This document shows, piece by piece, positions 7,767 to 16,627 of a DNA stretch of 64,000 bases (its first letter is position 1; the number at the start of each line of letters is the position of its first letter). The stretch is from assembly GCA_050180895.1 (NCBI GenBank), contig JBFXDS010000007.1, forward strand, positions 1 to 64,000, read 5' to 3'. The position numbers and the translations under genes are program-made. A model generated the notes under the pieces. That model saw only the letters and a list, made by a program, of their open reading frames with translations, had not been told where the DNA came from and searched no databases. The DNA comes from JBGPEQ01 sp050180895. GTDB lineage: Bacteria; Pseudomonadota; Alphaproteobacteria; Dongiales; Dongiaceae.

Positions 7767-7837
7767 GTAGGGGCGGGTCTCAGACCCGCCCGTCGCGCAG
7801 CGGCTCGGACGCGGGCGGGTCTGAGACCCGCCCCTAC
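7767..7837. repeat. GTAGGGGC-ended double palindrome, core GGTCTCAGACC
   Basis: Arms at 7767-7791 and 7813-7837 are reverse complements, each internally palindromic and ending in GTAGGGGC/GCCCCTAC. A single REP arm follows at 7862-7885. Together they separate two convergent genes and may serve as a terminator. Confidence 0.9.
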
Positions 7838-7901
7838 AGGGCACCTCTGTCTCTTTACAGCCTCCGAGCCTGTCGAAGGACGCAGGGCCGTTGTCCAACC
7901 A

Positions 7902-8816
7902 TCAATCCGGCGTCGGCACCACGGTGCGGTCGGCGCGCCAGTCGAGCAGCGTGTGCGCCAGGATCGCCGTCAGCACGATGGCGCCGCCGGCGAGCGTGTA
8001 GCCGCCGGGGTCCTCGGCCAGCAGCAGCCACACCCACAGCGGCGACAGGATGGCCTCGAGGATGGAGACCAGTCCGGCTTCGGCCGCCGGCACCAGCCGC
8101 GCCCCGGCGGTGAACAGGATGAGCCCGATGCCCATCTGTCCCACGCCGAACAGCAGGAGGTAGAAAAGATCGACAGAGCCGACCGATAGCGGCGCCGCGA
8201 AGGGCAGGGAGATGATCGTCGTGAAGGCGGTGGCGAAGCAGGTCGCCGGCGCCATCCGCAAATTCCTGAACTTGCGCGTCGTCACGATCGCCCCGGCGAA
8301 GCCGAAGGCGATGACGATGGAGAGCAAGTCGCCGGCCAGCCGGCCGCCGCCGAAGGAGCCCACCATCATCACGGCGATGCCGGCGAGCGCCGCGCCCATG
8401 GCAAGCCAGCTGCGCGGCGCCACCCGCTCGCCCATCAGCAGCCAGCCGAGCAGGCCGGCGATGACCGGCGCGCTCGACTGGATGAACATGATGTTGGCGA
8501 CCGAGGTCATGCTGAGCGCGACGATGAAGCAGCTCGAGGCCGTCGCGAAGCAGAGCCCGAGCACGATGCCCGGCCAGCCGAGCTCGCGGAAGGTGGCGAC
8601 GAACCGGCCGCGGTTCTTGAACCAGGCGTAGCCCAGGAGGAAGAGGCAGGCGAAGACGGAGCGCCAGAACAGCATCGTCCAGGGATCGGTGGTGACGAGG
8701 CGGGCGAGCAGGCCGCCGGAGCTCCAGACGATCGCCGCGCCCGCCACCAGCATCAGGCCGCGGCGATGCAGGGCGGTGGCGGCGCTCGCCGGAATCGTCT
8801 GATCGATGCTGGTCAC
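7902..8816 (-). CDS. EamA/DMT-family transporter
   Basis: A 304-residue inner-membrane protein with about ten hydrophobic segments arranged as two EamA repeats (about 20-150 and 165-295). Residues 20-45 (GLMLVAGAAIVWSSGGLLARL) and the segment WRSVFACLFL are typical of the drug/metabolite transporter superfamily. These proteins export or import small metabolites, and the substrate cannot be inferred here. The gene is divergent from the alpha/beta hydrolase at 8914, with 97 bases between them that must hold both promoters. The stop is close to the GTAGGGGC/REP repeat cluster. Confidence 0.9.
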   Translation of the reverse strand: MTSIDQTIPASAATALHRRGLMLVAGAAIVWSSGGLLARLVTTDPWTMLFWRSVFACLFLLGYAWFKNRGRFVATFRELGWPGIVLGLCFATASSCFIVALSMTSVANIMFIQSSAPVIAGLLGWLLMGERVAPRSWLAMGAALAGIAVMMVGSFGGGRLAGDLLSIVIAFGFAGAIVTTRKFRNLRMAPATCFATAFTTIISLPFAAPLSVGSVDLFYLLLFGVGQMGIGLILFTAGARLVPAAEAGLVSILEAILSPLWVWLLLAEDPGGYTLAGGAIVLTAILAHTLLDWRADRTVVPTPD

Positions 8817-8913
8817 GATGGTGTCGGGCGCAATCGTCGGCGCACTTCCGCGCCGTCGCCGATGATGTCAGTATGGATGACGGGTTGGCTATCACGACGC
8901 AAGGGTCCTGTCC

Positions 8914-9759
8914 ATGAAGACCGAAAGCGTCCTCGGCCTCGGACCGCACGGCTTCCACCGCATCGCCTATACGCGGTGGGGTGAGGCGTCGGCTCCGCGC
9001 ACGCTGATCTGCGTCCACGGCCTCACCCGCAACGGCCGCGACTTCGACCGGCTCGCCGCCGCGCTCTCCGACCGCTGGCGCGTCGTCTGCCCGGACGTGC
9101 CCGGCCGCGGCCGCAGCGACTGGCTGCCCCAGTCCGACTACACCTACCCGCAATATCTCGCCGACATGACCGCGCTCATCGCCCGCATCGGCGCCACGGA
9201 GATCGACTGGCTCGGCACCTCCATGGGCGGCCTCATCGGCATGATGCTGGCGGCGCAGCCCAACGCGCCGATCCGCCGCCTCGTCCTCAACGACATCGGC
9301 CCGTTCCTGCCGAAGGCCGGCCTCGCGCGCATCGCCGAATATGTCGGCAAGGACCCGCGCTTCGCCTCGCTCGACGAGCTCGAGGCCTATCTGCGTCGCG
9401 TCCACGCGCCCTTCGGTCCGCTCAGCGACCAGGATTGGCGGCACATGGCGCTGCAGGGCTATCGCCGGCTGGAAGGCGGCGGCTTCGGCCTCGCCTACGA
9501 TCCGGCCATCGGCCCGGCCTTCCTCGCCGGCGGCATCCAGGACGTCGAGTTGTGGCCGGTGTGGGACGCCGTGCGCTGCCCGGTCCTCGTCCTGCGCGGC
9601 GCCGAGTCCGACATCCTGCCCGCGGCGACCGCAGCCGAGATGCGGGAGCGCGGCCCCAAGGCGCAGCTCGTCGAGTTCCCGGGCGTCGGCCATGCGCCGG
9701 CGCTGATGACCGAAAGCAGCATTGCCGTGGTGCGCGATTGGCTCTCGGCAACGGCGTAG
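8914..9759 (+). CDS. alpha/beta hydrolase
   Basis: A 281-residue cytosolic alpha/beta hydrolase. The oxyanion region is VHGLTRNGRDFDRL (about 34-47), the nucleophile elbow GTSMGG is near residues 108-113, and the terminal His is in GVGHAPALM near 260, with the acid expected around ESD in the strand before it. The C-terminal layout resembles homoserine-acetyltransferase-like and lactonase-like esterases, but the substrate is unknown. Its last 22 bases overlap the start of the next hydrolase gene, so the two are probably co-transcribed. Confidence 0.9.
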   Translation: MKTESVLGLGPHGFHRIAYTRWGEASAPRTLICVHGLTRNGRDFDRLAAALSDRWRVVCPDVPGRGRSDWLPQSDYTYPQYLADMTALIARIGATEIDWLGTSMGGLIGMMLAAQPNAPIRRLVLNDIGPFLPKAGLARIAEYVGKDPRFASLDELEAYLRRVHAPFGPLSDQDWRHMALQGYRRLEGGGFGLAYDPAIGPAFLAGGIQDVELWPVWDAVRCPVLVLRGAESDILPAATAAEMRERGPKAQLVEFPGVGHAPALMTESSIAVVRDWLSATA

Positions 9760-10751
9760 ACGGCGCCTATCCCCGCTTCCGGGCGCGGCCGCCCTGGTGG
9801 GGCGCCGACCTGCAGACCCTGCGCAATCACCTGCGCCGCCTGGCGATCCCGCTCGACGCCCACCCGGCCGAGCGCCTCGAATTCCCCATGCGCGACGGCT
9901 CTGACGACGCGCTGTTCGCGACCCTCAACCGGCCGGGCAACGGCGTCGCCGGCGATGTCCCGAAGCCGCTCGTCGTGCTCATTCATGGCCTCACGGGCTG
10001 CGAGGACAGCACCTACATGCGGGCAAGCGCGCGCCATCTGCTCGAGCGCGGCCATCCCGTGCTGCGGCTCAACCTGCGCGGCGCCGGCCCGTCGCGGGCG
10101 CGTTGCCGCCTGCGCTACCATGCCGGCCGCAGCGAGGATCTGCGTACGGTCATCGGCAGCCTGGACGGCCGCACCGCCGCCAACGGCATCGTGCTCGTCG
10201 GCTTCTCGCTCGGCGGCAACATGCTGCTGAAGTATCTGGGCGAGCAGGGCCGTCGCGCGCCGATCCTCGGCGCCGTCAGCGTCTCGGCGCCGATCGATCT
10301 CAAGGCCACCCAGCTCCGCTTCATGCAGCGCCGCAACCGCCGCTACCACGACCACATCCTGGCGCGGATGAAGCAGGAAATCACGCTGCCGGATCTTGAA
10401 CCGGCGGCCGTCGATGCCATCTCCAGCGTCTACGCGTTCGACGATCGCGTGGTGGCGCCGCGCAACGGCTTCGCCGGCGCCGACGATTACTACGCGCGCT
10501 GCTCCGCGCGAAATTTTCTCGCGGAGATCCGCGTGCCGACTCTCGTCATCCACGCGCGCAACGATCCCTGGATACCCGCCGATCCCTATCTCGTCTTTGA
10601 CTGGCGCGGCAACCCGCGGCTGACGCCGCTGCTGCCGGCCGGCGGCGGTCACGTCGGGTTCCACGGCCTCGGCAGCCGCGTGCCCTGGCACGACCGCTGC
10701 ATCGGCCTGTTCGCGGACCGGCTGGCGGCCGTCAGAGCGGGTCGACGCTGA
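9738..10751 (+). CDS. YheT-type alpha/beta hydrolase
   Basis: About 337 residues if started at TTG 9738. The N-terminus FRARPPWWGADLQTLRN is the YheT/ABHD1-3 family signature and is required, so the gene must begin before 9774, overlapping the preceding hydrolase. No ATG is available there, and TTG 9738 is the best visible start. VLIHGLTGCEDSTYMR gives the oxyanion region, GFSLGGN the nucleophile elbow, and GGHVGFHG the catalytic His. Related enzymes act on medium-chain esters. The C-terminus overlaps the convergent cyanophycinase-like gene by 20 bases. Confidence 0.85.
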   Translation: MALGNGVDGAYPRFRARPPWWGADLQTLRNHLRRLAIPLDAHPAERLEFPMRDGSDDALFATLNRPGNGVAGDVPKPLVVLIHGLTGCEDSTYMRASARHLLERGHPVLRLNLRGAGPSRARCRLRYHAGRSEDLRTVIGSLDGRTAANGIVLVGFSLGGNMLLKYLGEQGRRAPILGAVSVSAPIDLKATQLRFMQRRNRRYHDHILARMKQEITLPDLEPAAVDAISSVYAFDDRVVAPRNGFAGADDYYARCSARNFLAEIRVPTLVIHARNDPWIPADPYLVFDWRGNPRLTPLLPAGGGHVGFHGLGSRVPWHDRCIGLFADRLAAVRAGRR

Positions 10752-11811
10752 CCACCGCGTCGAGCGTCGTCTCGGTCCGCGACGCTCGCGCGTAGGACTT
10801 GGTCTCGCCGGTCGTCATGTAGCTGTACTTGATTCCCGGCGAGTCCGGCATAAGTCTGGGAATATCCTCCGCGGCGAGCTGCTGTCGTTCGGGCGCGACC
10901 GCCACCTTGTTGGATAGCGGATCGAAGCGGTCTTTGGGAAAAAGCACGCTGAAGCCGAAATCATGCAGGCGGTCGGTCTCCGCGTCGGCCGGGCTGCGGA
11001 GGAGGGCGACGGCGCGGCCGCCGAGAACGCGCCAGGGGCCGCCGTCGCCGGGCACCAGCACCGTGGTGCCTTCGTCGATGCCGACGCCGACGGGAAGGCG
11101 CTCGCGCGCCAGGGCGAACATGTGGCGGCCGAGCAGGCCGCGGGCGAAGAAATGGGCGTCGATGAGCACGGGCGCGTCCAGCAGATCGAACCCCGGCGCC
11201 CGGAACAGCTCGCCGCGCGTCACGGCCATGGTGCTGCTCTGCGCCCCGCATTCGCACAGCGTGACCGGCCCGACGATCATCGCGCCGGCGCTCGATCCCG
11301 CGACGACCGCGCCGTTCCGCTCGAACCGCTCGCGGATGGCGGCGAGCGCCGGCGTGTCGCGCCCGTTCGGCCGGAACGCCAGCGACAATCGCTCGGGCGC
11401 GCCGCCCCCGAAGAAGAAGCCGGTGCAGCCGCGCAGCGTCGTGACCACGTCGGGCAGCGCCGCGTCGCCCGCCCGCAGGTTGAGTACGGACAGATGCACG
11501 TCGCGGAAGCCGTCGAACAGCCGATAGATCTGGCCGCGGCCGTCGTCGGCGGTGTCGATCAGGCAGAGGCGCGGGTCCGCTCCCGCCAGCGCCACGACGA
11601 TCCCGGCGACGTCGCGCTGGAAAATGCCGCCGCCATGCAGCACCAGCGGCCCGCGGCCATTGCGCTGAGCGATGGGCTCGACCGCGGCGCCATTCGATGC
11701 GGCGGGAACCTCATAGACGGCGGTGCTGGCATCGATGACCCGGATACCGCTCTTGTCCGCGGCGCAGGCGGCCAGCAGCCACAGGAACAGAACAACGGTT
11801 CGGCGCGCCAT
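10732..11811 (-). CDS. cyanophycinase-like S51-family lipoprotein
   Basis: A 359-residue exported protein. The N-terminus has a hydrophobic signal ending in LLAAC with Cys16, a lipobox, so it is probably a lipoprotein. GFFFGGG (131-137) and the serine elbow AGSSAGAM with Ser174 are those of S51 peptidases (cyanophycinase, dipeptidase E). Cyanophycinases cut the Asp-Arg polymer cyanophycin. In bacteria without cyanophycin synthase nearby, as here, secreted homologues may use external cyanophycin or have another isoaspartyl substrate. The C-terminal 100 residues (after about 255) are a tail that S51 core enzymes lack. It converges on the YheT gene. Confidence 0.85.
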   Translation of the reverse strand: MARRTVVLFLWLLAACAADKSGIRVIDASTAVYEVPAASNGAAVEPIAQRNGRGPLVLHGGGIFQRDVAGIVVALAGADPRLCLIDTADDGRGQIYRLFDGFRDVHLSVLNLRAGDAALPDVVTTLRGCTGFFFGGGAPERLSLAFRPNGRDTPALAAIRERFERNGAVVAGSSAGAMIVGPVTLCECGAQSSTMAVTRGELFRAPGFDLLDAPVLIDAHFFARGLLGRHMFALARERLPVGVGIDEGTTVLVPGDGGPWRVLGGRAVALLRSPADAETDRLHDFGFSVLFPKDRFDPLSNKVAVAPERQQLAAEDIPRLMPDSPGIKYSYMTTGETKSYARASRTETTLDAVVSVDPL

Positions 11812-11840
11812 GCGAGCGGCAGTGTGCGGGGTGTATGCGC

Positions 11841-12923
11841 CTAGCCGGACGTCAACCGCTTCGCCGCATCGACGGCGAAGTATGTGAGGATGCCGTCGGC
11901 GCCGGCGCGCTTGAAGGCGAGCAGGCTCTCCATCATCGCGCGCTCACCGTCCAGCCAGCCGTTGCCGGCAGCGGCCCTCAGCATCGCATACTCGCCGCTC
12001 ACCTGGTAGACGAGGGTCGGCATGCGGAAGGCATCCTTCACCCGACGCAAGATGTCGAGATAAGGCATCCCCGGCTTCACCATGATCATGTCGGCGCCTT
12101 CGGCGATATCGAGGGCGCATTCGCGCAGAGCCTCGTCGCTGTTGGCCGGGTCCATCTGATAGGTCCGCTTGTCGCCCTTGCCGAGCGCGCTCTTGGAACC
12201 GACGGCGTCGCGGAACGGGCCGTAGAAGGCTGACGCATACTTGGCCGAATAAGCGAGAATCCGCACATGCTGATATCCGGCGGCATCGAGCGCGTCGCGC
12301 AGGCGGCCGACGCGCCCGTCCATCATGTCGGACGGCGCCACGATATCGACGCCGGCGGCTGCTTCCGCCAGCGCCTGCTGGCACAGCACGTCGATGGTCT
12401 CGTCGTTGAGGATGCGGCCGTCGCGCAGCAGCCCGTCATGGCCGTGGCTGGTATAGGGATCGAGCGCCACGTCGCAGATGATCCCGATCTCCGGAACAGC
12501 CTGCTTGACGGCACGGATGGCGCGGTTGCAGAGGTTGTCGGGATTCCAGGCTTCGTCGCCCGTCTCGCTCTTCCGCGCCGCCGGCACCACCGGAAACAGG
12601 GCAACCGCGGGAACGCCGAGAGCGGCCGCCGCTCCGACCTCGTCGACCAGCGCCGAGATGGACAGGCGCTGGACGCCGGGCATCGAGGGGACATCTTGAC
12701 GACCGTCATCGTCGTGCACGAACACCGGCCACACTAGATCCTCGACGGCCAAGCGGTTTTCGGCCACCAGCCGGCGCGTCCACTCGTCGGTCCGGTTGCG
12801 GCGCAGACGCACGCGCGGAAATTGGCCGTTGGCCGCTGGCGAAGCCGCCTCGCCGGATCGATCGGACGGCCGTGGTTCGACGGGGCGAAGAAGGCGTGCG
12901 CCGCGCGGCTGATTGGTTGACAT
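11841..12923 (-). CDS. hemB: delta-aminolevulinic acid dehydratase (porphobilinogen synthase)
   Basis: A 360-residue HemB, which condenses two 5-aminolevulinate molecules to porphobilinogen in haem and B12 synthesis. The two active-site lysines are Lys228 (SAKYASAFYGPFRDAVGS) and Lys283 (MVKPGMPYLD). The segment DVALDPYTSHGHDG lacks the cysteine triad of zinc enzymes, consistent with the magnesium-dependent alphaproteobacterial type. The first 35 residues are a variable, proline-rich extension. The gene stands alone. The Fe-S-type regulator lies upstream on the same strand but 120 bases away. Confidence 0.97.
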   Translation of the reverse strand: MSTNQPRGARLLRPVEPRPSDRSGEAASPAANGQFPRVRLRRNRTDEWTRRLVAENRLAVEDLVWPVFVHDDDGRQDVPSMPGVQRLSISALVDEVGAAAALGVPAVALFPVVPAARKSETGDEAWNPDNLCNRAIRAVKQAVPEIGIICDVALDPYTSHGHDGLLRDGRILNDETIDVLCQQALAEAAAGVDIVAPSDMMDGRVGRLRDALDAAGYQHVRILAYSAKYASAFYGPFRDAVGSKSALGKGDKRTYQMDPANSDEALRECALDIAEGADMIMVKPGMPYLDILRRVKDAFRMPTLVYQVSGEYAMLRAAAGNGWLDGERAMMESLLAFKRAGADGILTYFAVDAAKRLTSG

Positions 12924-13042
12924 CAGGTCTGGTCCCGCTACTTCAAGATCATTCTAAGAGCGCCTTGCATAGTAATGTGCGAATTCACTCAGGGTCCAGC
13001 CTGTATGGGCAAGGGATGCAGGCGGCAAGCGGCTTGGCCGCA

Positions 13043-13699
13043 TCAACGACGCTCCTGCTCCACTTGTCGCGCCGGCGGTCTCGCGCCAATCCGATAGGCG
13101 CAGCGCCTCGCGCCGGCAAGGATGTGATCGACACGCTCGACCGATCTCTCGGGAATCAGGGCACGAAAGATGTCCAGCTCCGAGCGGCAGAACCCTTGGC
13201 ACGACTGCGCCGCGGTGCAGATGGGGCAGTGGTTCTCGACCAGGAGAATACCGCCGTCGGCCGTGGGGGCGCATTCGGCCATGTAGCCTTCCTCCGTGCG
13301 CAGCTGGACCAGCTTCCGCACGCGGTCGGCGATCGTCCGCACACCCCGCATCCCGCGCCTGTACTTCGCCAGCGTCTCCCGCTCCCGCTCCGCAATCAGG
13401 CGATCGAGGCCGTGGATGCCGAAGACCGACCGGACAGCAGCAAGCAATTCGACCGTCATCTGCGCATGGCTGTCGGGAAAGCGCGCCGTGGCCTTGCTCG
13501 TCAACTGCCAGTGGCGCCTGGGGCGGCCGACGCCATTTCGCACATCGGCATGGCTCACATAGTCCTCCCCGGCGAGGCGCGCCAAGTGCTGACGCGCCCC
13601 CATCGGGGTGATGCGCAGCAGCTTGGCCAAGGCGGCTGCGGTCAGAGGGCCGCGGGTCTTCAAAAGAAAGAGGATGCGCTCGGCATTGTCTTGGCTCAT
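13043..13699 (-). CDS. HTH regulator with Cys-rich Fe-S-type C-terminal domain (SufR/COG2345-like)
   Basis: A 218-residue regulator from ATG 13699. An N-terminal winged helix (AERILFLLKTRGPLTAAALA, then a recognition helix near ITPMGARQHLARL) is followed by a coiled region and a cysteine cluster Cys158, Cys161, Cys167, Cys171, plus Cys200 near the end. This matches SufR-like HTH proteins that bind an Fe-S cluster and sense iron-sulphur status or redox. It is divergent from the Rieske-domain gene, whose product also needs a 2Fe-2S cluster, so it probably controls that gene and itself. In-frame starts at 13762 or 13780 would add an unconserved N-terminus that overlaps the promoter region. Confidence 0.85.
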   Translation of the reverse strand: MSQDNAERILFLLKTRGPLTAAALAKLLRITPMGARQHLARLAGEDYVSHADVRNGVGRPRRHWQLTSKATARFPDSHAQMTVELLAAVRSVFGIHGLDRLIAERERETLAKYRRGMRGVRTIADRVRKLVQLRTEEGYMAECAPTADGGILLVENHCPICTAAQSCQGFCRSELDIFRALIPERSVERVDHILAGARRCAYRIGARPPARQVEQERR

Positions 13700-13727
13700 G
13701 GTGCTGACTGTCGATTGCGGTGCCCGC

Positions 13728-13800
13728 TCCGTCAAGGAAATTGACAACAATTCGCTTGACATATTGTGCAGCGAGAGCATTGAATTTGTATAGTCTTTAG
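13728..13800. promoter_or_regulatory. divergent regulatory region with paired TTGACA boxes
   Basis: Between the regulator and the Rieske gene lies an AT-rich stretch with two TTGACA words about 17 bases apart, with AATTCGC between them. CAATATGTCAAGCG read on the opposite strand gives a partial dyad. The spacing fits overlapping divergent promoters and an operator for the adjacent HTH protein. The exact -10 boxes were not settled. Confidence 0.45.
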
Positions 13801-13870
13801 TTTCCTAATTCGCGGTACGCGAGGGTGCTCCCGCGCCAAGCGGCCGGCGCAGACGGAAAAGGGGCATGCC

Positions 13871-15457
13871 ATGGTCTGGACTTCCGCCCTGTCCTTGGAG
13901 CGTCTTCAACGCGACCGTCAGCTCGTGGCGAAACTCGGCGGCAGGCAGATTGCGCTGTTTGCGGCGGGCGAGTCGATCTACGCCTGCAACAACCGCTGTC
14001 CGCACGAAGGATATCCCTTGCGCGAGGGCACGCTCGACGGAGATTGCGTGCTGACGTGCAACTGGCATGGCTGGAAGTTCGACCTGCGGACCGGCGACAA
14101 CCTGCTGCAGGGCGATCGGCTCCGCACCTATCCGACGAAGGTCGTCGACGGCACGGTCTGGGTCGATGTGACCGATCCGCCTCCGGCCGAGCGGCAGGCG
14201 GAGGCGTTGGCCAATCTTCGCAGCGCCTTCGAAGATCACGAGTACGATCGCATGGCGCGCGAACTGGCTCGCCTCCAGAAGTCCGGCGGCGATCCGATCG
14301 AAGCGGTCGCCGCGGCGATCGAGTGGTCGCACGACCGGTTCCCCTTCGGCATGACACACGCCTACGCAGCCGCTGCCGGGTGGCTCGCGTTGCATGACCG
14401 CAGCAACGATGCCGAAACGCGGCTGGTGTGCCTCGTCGAGGCGATCGGCCATATGGCCTGGGATTGTCTGCGCGAGCCGGCTCGTGCCTTTTCGACCGAG
14501 ACGCGACGATTCAATCGGGCGGATTTTCTCGCATCGATCGAGATTCAGGATGAGCAGTCCGCCGTCGCCCTTTTGCGCGGCGCGCTGGCGGAGGGCCTGC
14601 GCTTTTCCGATTTGGAAGGGAGCCTGACGTCGGCGGCTTTGCGGCACTATGCGGATTTCGGCCACTCGCTGATCTACGTCCTTCATGCAGGCAAACTGGT
14701 CGAGCGATTGGGCCCTCGCGTCGAGGCGCCGCTGCTGCTTTCGCTGGTACGCTCGCTGGTCAACGCTTCGCGCGAAGACCTGATACCGGAGTTTCGGCGC
14801 TATGCCTCCGCTCTGGCGGCGTGGCCGCGGAGTTCTGTCGGCGGCGGCGGCGAAGCGGCAGAGATGGCGATATTTCACGGCCGTTCGATCAACGATACGC
14901 TGGCCGCTACGGTGGAGGCGGCAAGGGTCATGCCGGCGACCGAGCTTCACCGTGCCTTGCTCGGTGCGAACGCTATGAACCTGCTGCGCTACGACACGCG
15001 GTACCAGGACCGCGCGGACAATACGGTCGCGGAGAACGTCGGGTGGCTGGATTTCACCCACGGCCTGACATTCGCCAACGCCGTCCGCCTGCAATGCGGC
15101 AAGTTCCCTGAACTCTGGCCGCAGGGTCTGCTGCAGATGGCCTGCTTCGCCGGTCGCAACAGTGCATTCATCGACGGCGATGCGGCGGTCGAGACATGGA
15201 GTTCCCTTGATCGCAAGGTGTTTGCCGAGGAGTGCCAAGCCCGCATCATGGATCACGGCGAGCCGGACTACATCCACTCCGCGCATCTCGTAAAAACATT
15301 TCTGGCCGCCGAGGAGGAGACCGAAGCCGCACGGTCCGACGAGACCGAAAGGGTCGTCATGGCCGCGACGACCCGCTACTTCAAGGCGCCCTGGAAGCGC
15401 AAGCACACGCGGCGGACGGCCCATCAGGCTCTCGACTTTGTCGCACTCGAGGACTGA
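13871..15457 (+). CDS. Rieske 2Fe-2S domain fused to a large helical domain
   Basis: A 528-residue fusion. Residues 1-105 form a Rieske ferredoxin-like domain with ligands Cys43-x-His45 and Cys63-x2-His66 (CPHEG...CNWHGWKF). Residues 115-528 are mostly helical and contain recurring histidines in hydrophobic helices (EWSHDRF near 151, THAY 162, EAIGHMAW near 191, DFGHSLIYVLHAG 262-274, DFTHGL 395-400). This pattern could bind a metal or haem. I do not recognise the C-terminal family with certainty; some questin-oxidase-like proteins look similar. It lacks the usual ring-hydroxylating oxygenase catalytic domain. Divergence from an Fe-S-type regulator suggests redox or iron control. ATG 13871 is used; the exact ribosome site is weak. 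Confidence 0.8.
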   Translation: MVWTSALSLERLQRDRQLVAKLGGRQIALFAAGESIYACNNRCPHEGYPLREGTLDGDCVLTCNWHGWKFDLRTGDNLLQGDRLRTYPTKVVDGTVWVDVTDPPPAERQAEALANLRSAFEDHEYDRMARELARLQKSGGDPIEAVAAAIEWSHDRFPFGMTHAYAAAAGWLALHDRSNDAETRLVCLVEAIGHMAWDCLREPARAFSTETRRFNRADFLASIEIQDEQSAVALLRGALAEGLRFSDLEGSLTSAALRHYADFGHSLIYVLHAGKLVERLGPRVEAPLLLSLVRSLVNASREDLIPEFRRYASALAAWPRSSVGGGGEAAEMAIFHGRSINDTLAATVEAARVMPATELHRALLGANAMNLLRYDTRYQDRADNTVAENVGWLDFTHGLTFANAVRLQCGKFPELWPQGLLQMACFAGRNSAFIDGDAAVETWSSLDRKVFAEECQARIMDHGEPDYIHSAHLVKTFLAAEEETEAARSDETERVVMAATTRYFKAPWKRKHTRRTAHQALDFVALED

Positions 15458-15547
15458 CGCCGCCCCGAAACAATTGGCCGGTGCAGCCGGCTGCTGCGTC
15501 TCCACGCTTGCTGACATCGCGCGCCATCCGGGATAAGACGGCCGGTC

Positions 15548-16612
15548 ATGGACGTCGATTTCGATCGGCAGGGCGCCCTTGCCATCGTCACCCTCGACCG
15601 ACCGCAGACGCTGAACGCGCTGACGCTGGATATGGCCGATCGCCTGGATCGGCAGCTGGTCGAATGGGCCGGTGACCCCACCGTCGCAGCGGTCGCGATC
15701 CGCAGCGCCGGCGGGCGCGCTTTCTGCGCCGGCGGCGACATCCGGGCGCTGTACGACACGGGCAAGCGCGGCGATCTTCATACGGCTGCCGCCTTCTATC
15801 GCACCGAGTATCGGCTGAACCATCGCATCAGCGCATATCGCAAGCCGTACATTGCGCTGATCGACGGCATCGTCATGGGCGGCGGCGTCGGTCTTTCGGT
15901 GCACGGCTCGCACCGCGTCGTCACCGAGCGCTGCAAGTTCGCCATGCCGGAAACCGGGATCGGATTCTTCCCGGATGTGGGCGGCAGCTGGTTCCTGCCG
16001 CGCTGTCCCGGTGCCCTCGGACTCTATCTCGGCCTGACCGGGGCGCAGTTGGGGGCCGCGGACATGCTCTATTGCGGCTTGGCCACACATCATGTGGCGA
16101 GTGGCGATCTTGCAGCGCTGATTGCGGACCTGGGACGGGCGGATTGGAGCGGCGGTCCCGCCGGCCGCATCGCGGGTATGCTCGACCACTACCGCCAGGA
16201 TCCGGGCGTCGCGCCGCTGACGCAGCATCGCCAGGCAATCGATCGTTGCTTCACCGCCGGGTCCGTCGAAGAGATTCTGTCGAGGCTGGAGGCGGAGGGG
16301 ACATCGTGGGGACGCGAGACGGGCGCGACGCTGCGGCGGAAGTCTCCGACCAGCCTGAAGGTGACCTTGCGTCAACTGCGCGTGGGCGCACGACTGCGGG
16401 ACATTGCCGCGGCGATGCGCATGGAATTCCGCTTGGCACAGCATTTCATGGGCGGCCACGATTTCTATGAGGGCGTCCGCGCCGCCGTCATCGACAAGGA
16501 CCAGACGCCGCATTGGCGGCCGGCGTCGCTGGCGGATGTCACCGACGACGATGTTGCGCGCTATTTCGAGCCGTCGGGCGAAGCGGATCTCGATCTGTGG
16601 GAGGGGCGGTAG
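15548..16612 (+). CDS. 3-hydroxyisobutyryl-CoA hydrolase-like enoyl-CoA hydratase family protein
   Basis: A 354-residue crotonase-fold protein. FCAGGDIRALYD (about 57-68) and the oxyanion stretch DGIVMGGGVGLSVHGSHRVV (about 106-125), followed by METGIGFFPDVGGSWFLPR-like words, are those of 3-hydroxyisobutyryl-CoA hydrolases, and the extra C-terminal 90 residues fit this subgroup rather than plain enoyl-CoA hydratases. It releases 3-hydroxyisobutyrate in valine breakdown. The next gene, 15 bases downstream, encodes the dehydrogenase for that product, which strongly supports the call. Confidence 0.9.
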   Translation: MDVDFDRQGALAIVTLDRPQTLNALTLDMADRLDRQLVEWAGDPTVAAVAIRSAGGRAFCAGGDIRALYDTGKRGDLHTAAAFYRTEYRLNHRISAYRKPYIALIDGIVMGGGVGLSVHGSHRVVTERCKFAMPETGIGFFPDVGGSWFLPRCPGALGLYLGLTGAQLGAADMLYCGLATHHVASGDLAALIADLGRADWSGGPAGRIAGMLDHYRQDPGVAPLTQHRQAIDRCFTAGSVEEILSRLEAEGTSWGRETGATLRRKSPTSLKVTLRQLRVGARLRDIAAAMRMEFRLAQHFMGGHDFYEGVRAAVIDKDQTPHWRPASLADVTDDDVARYFEPSGEADLDLWEGR

Positions 16613-16627
16613 CGAGGAGGGCAGGAC

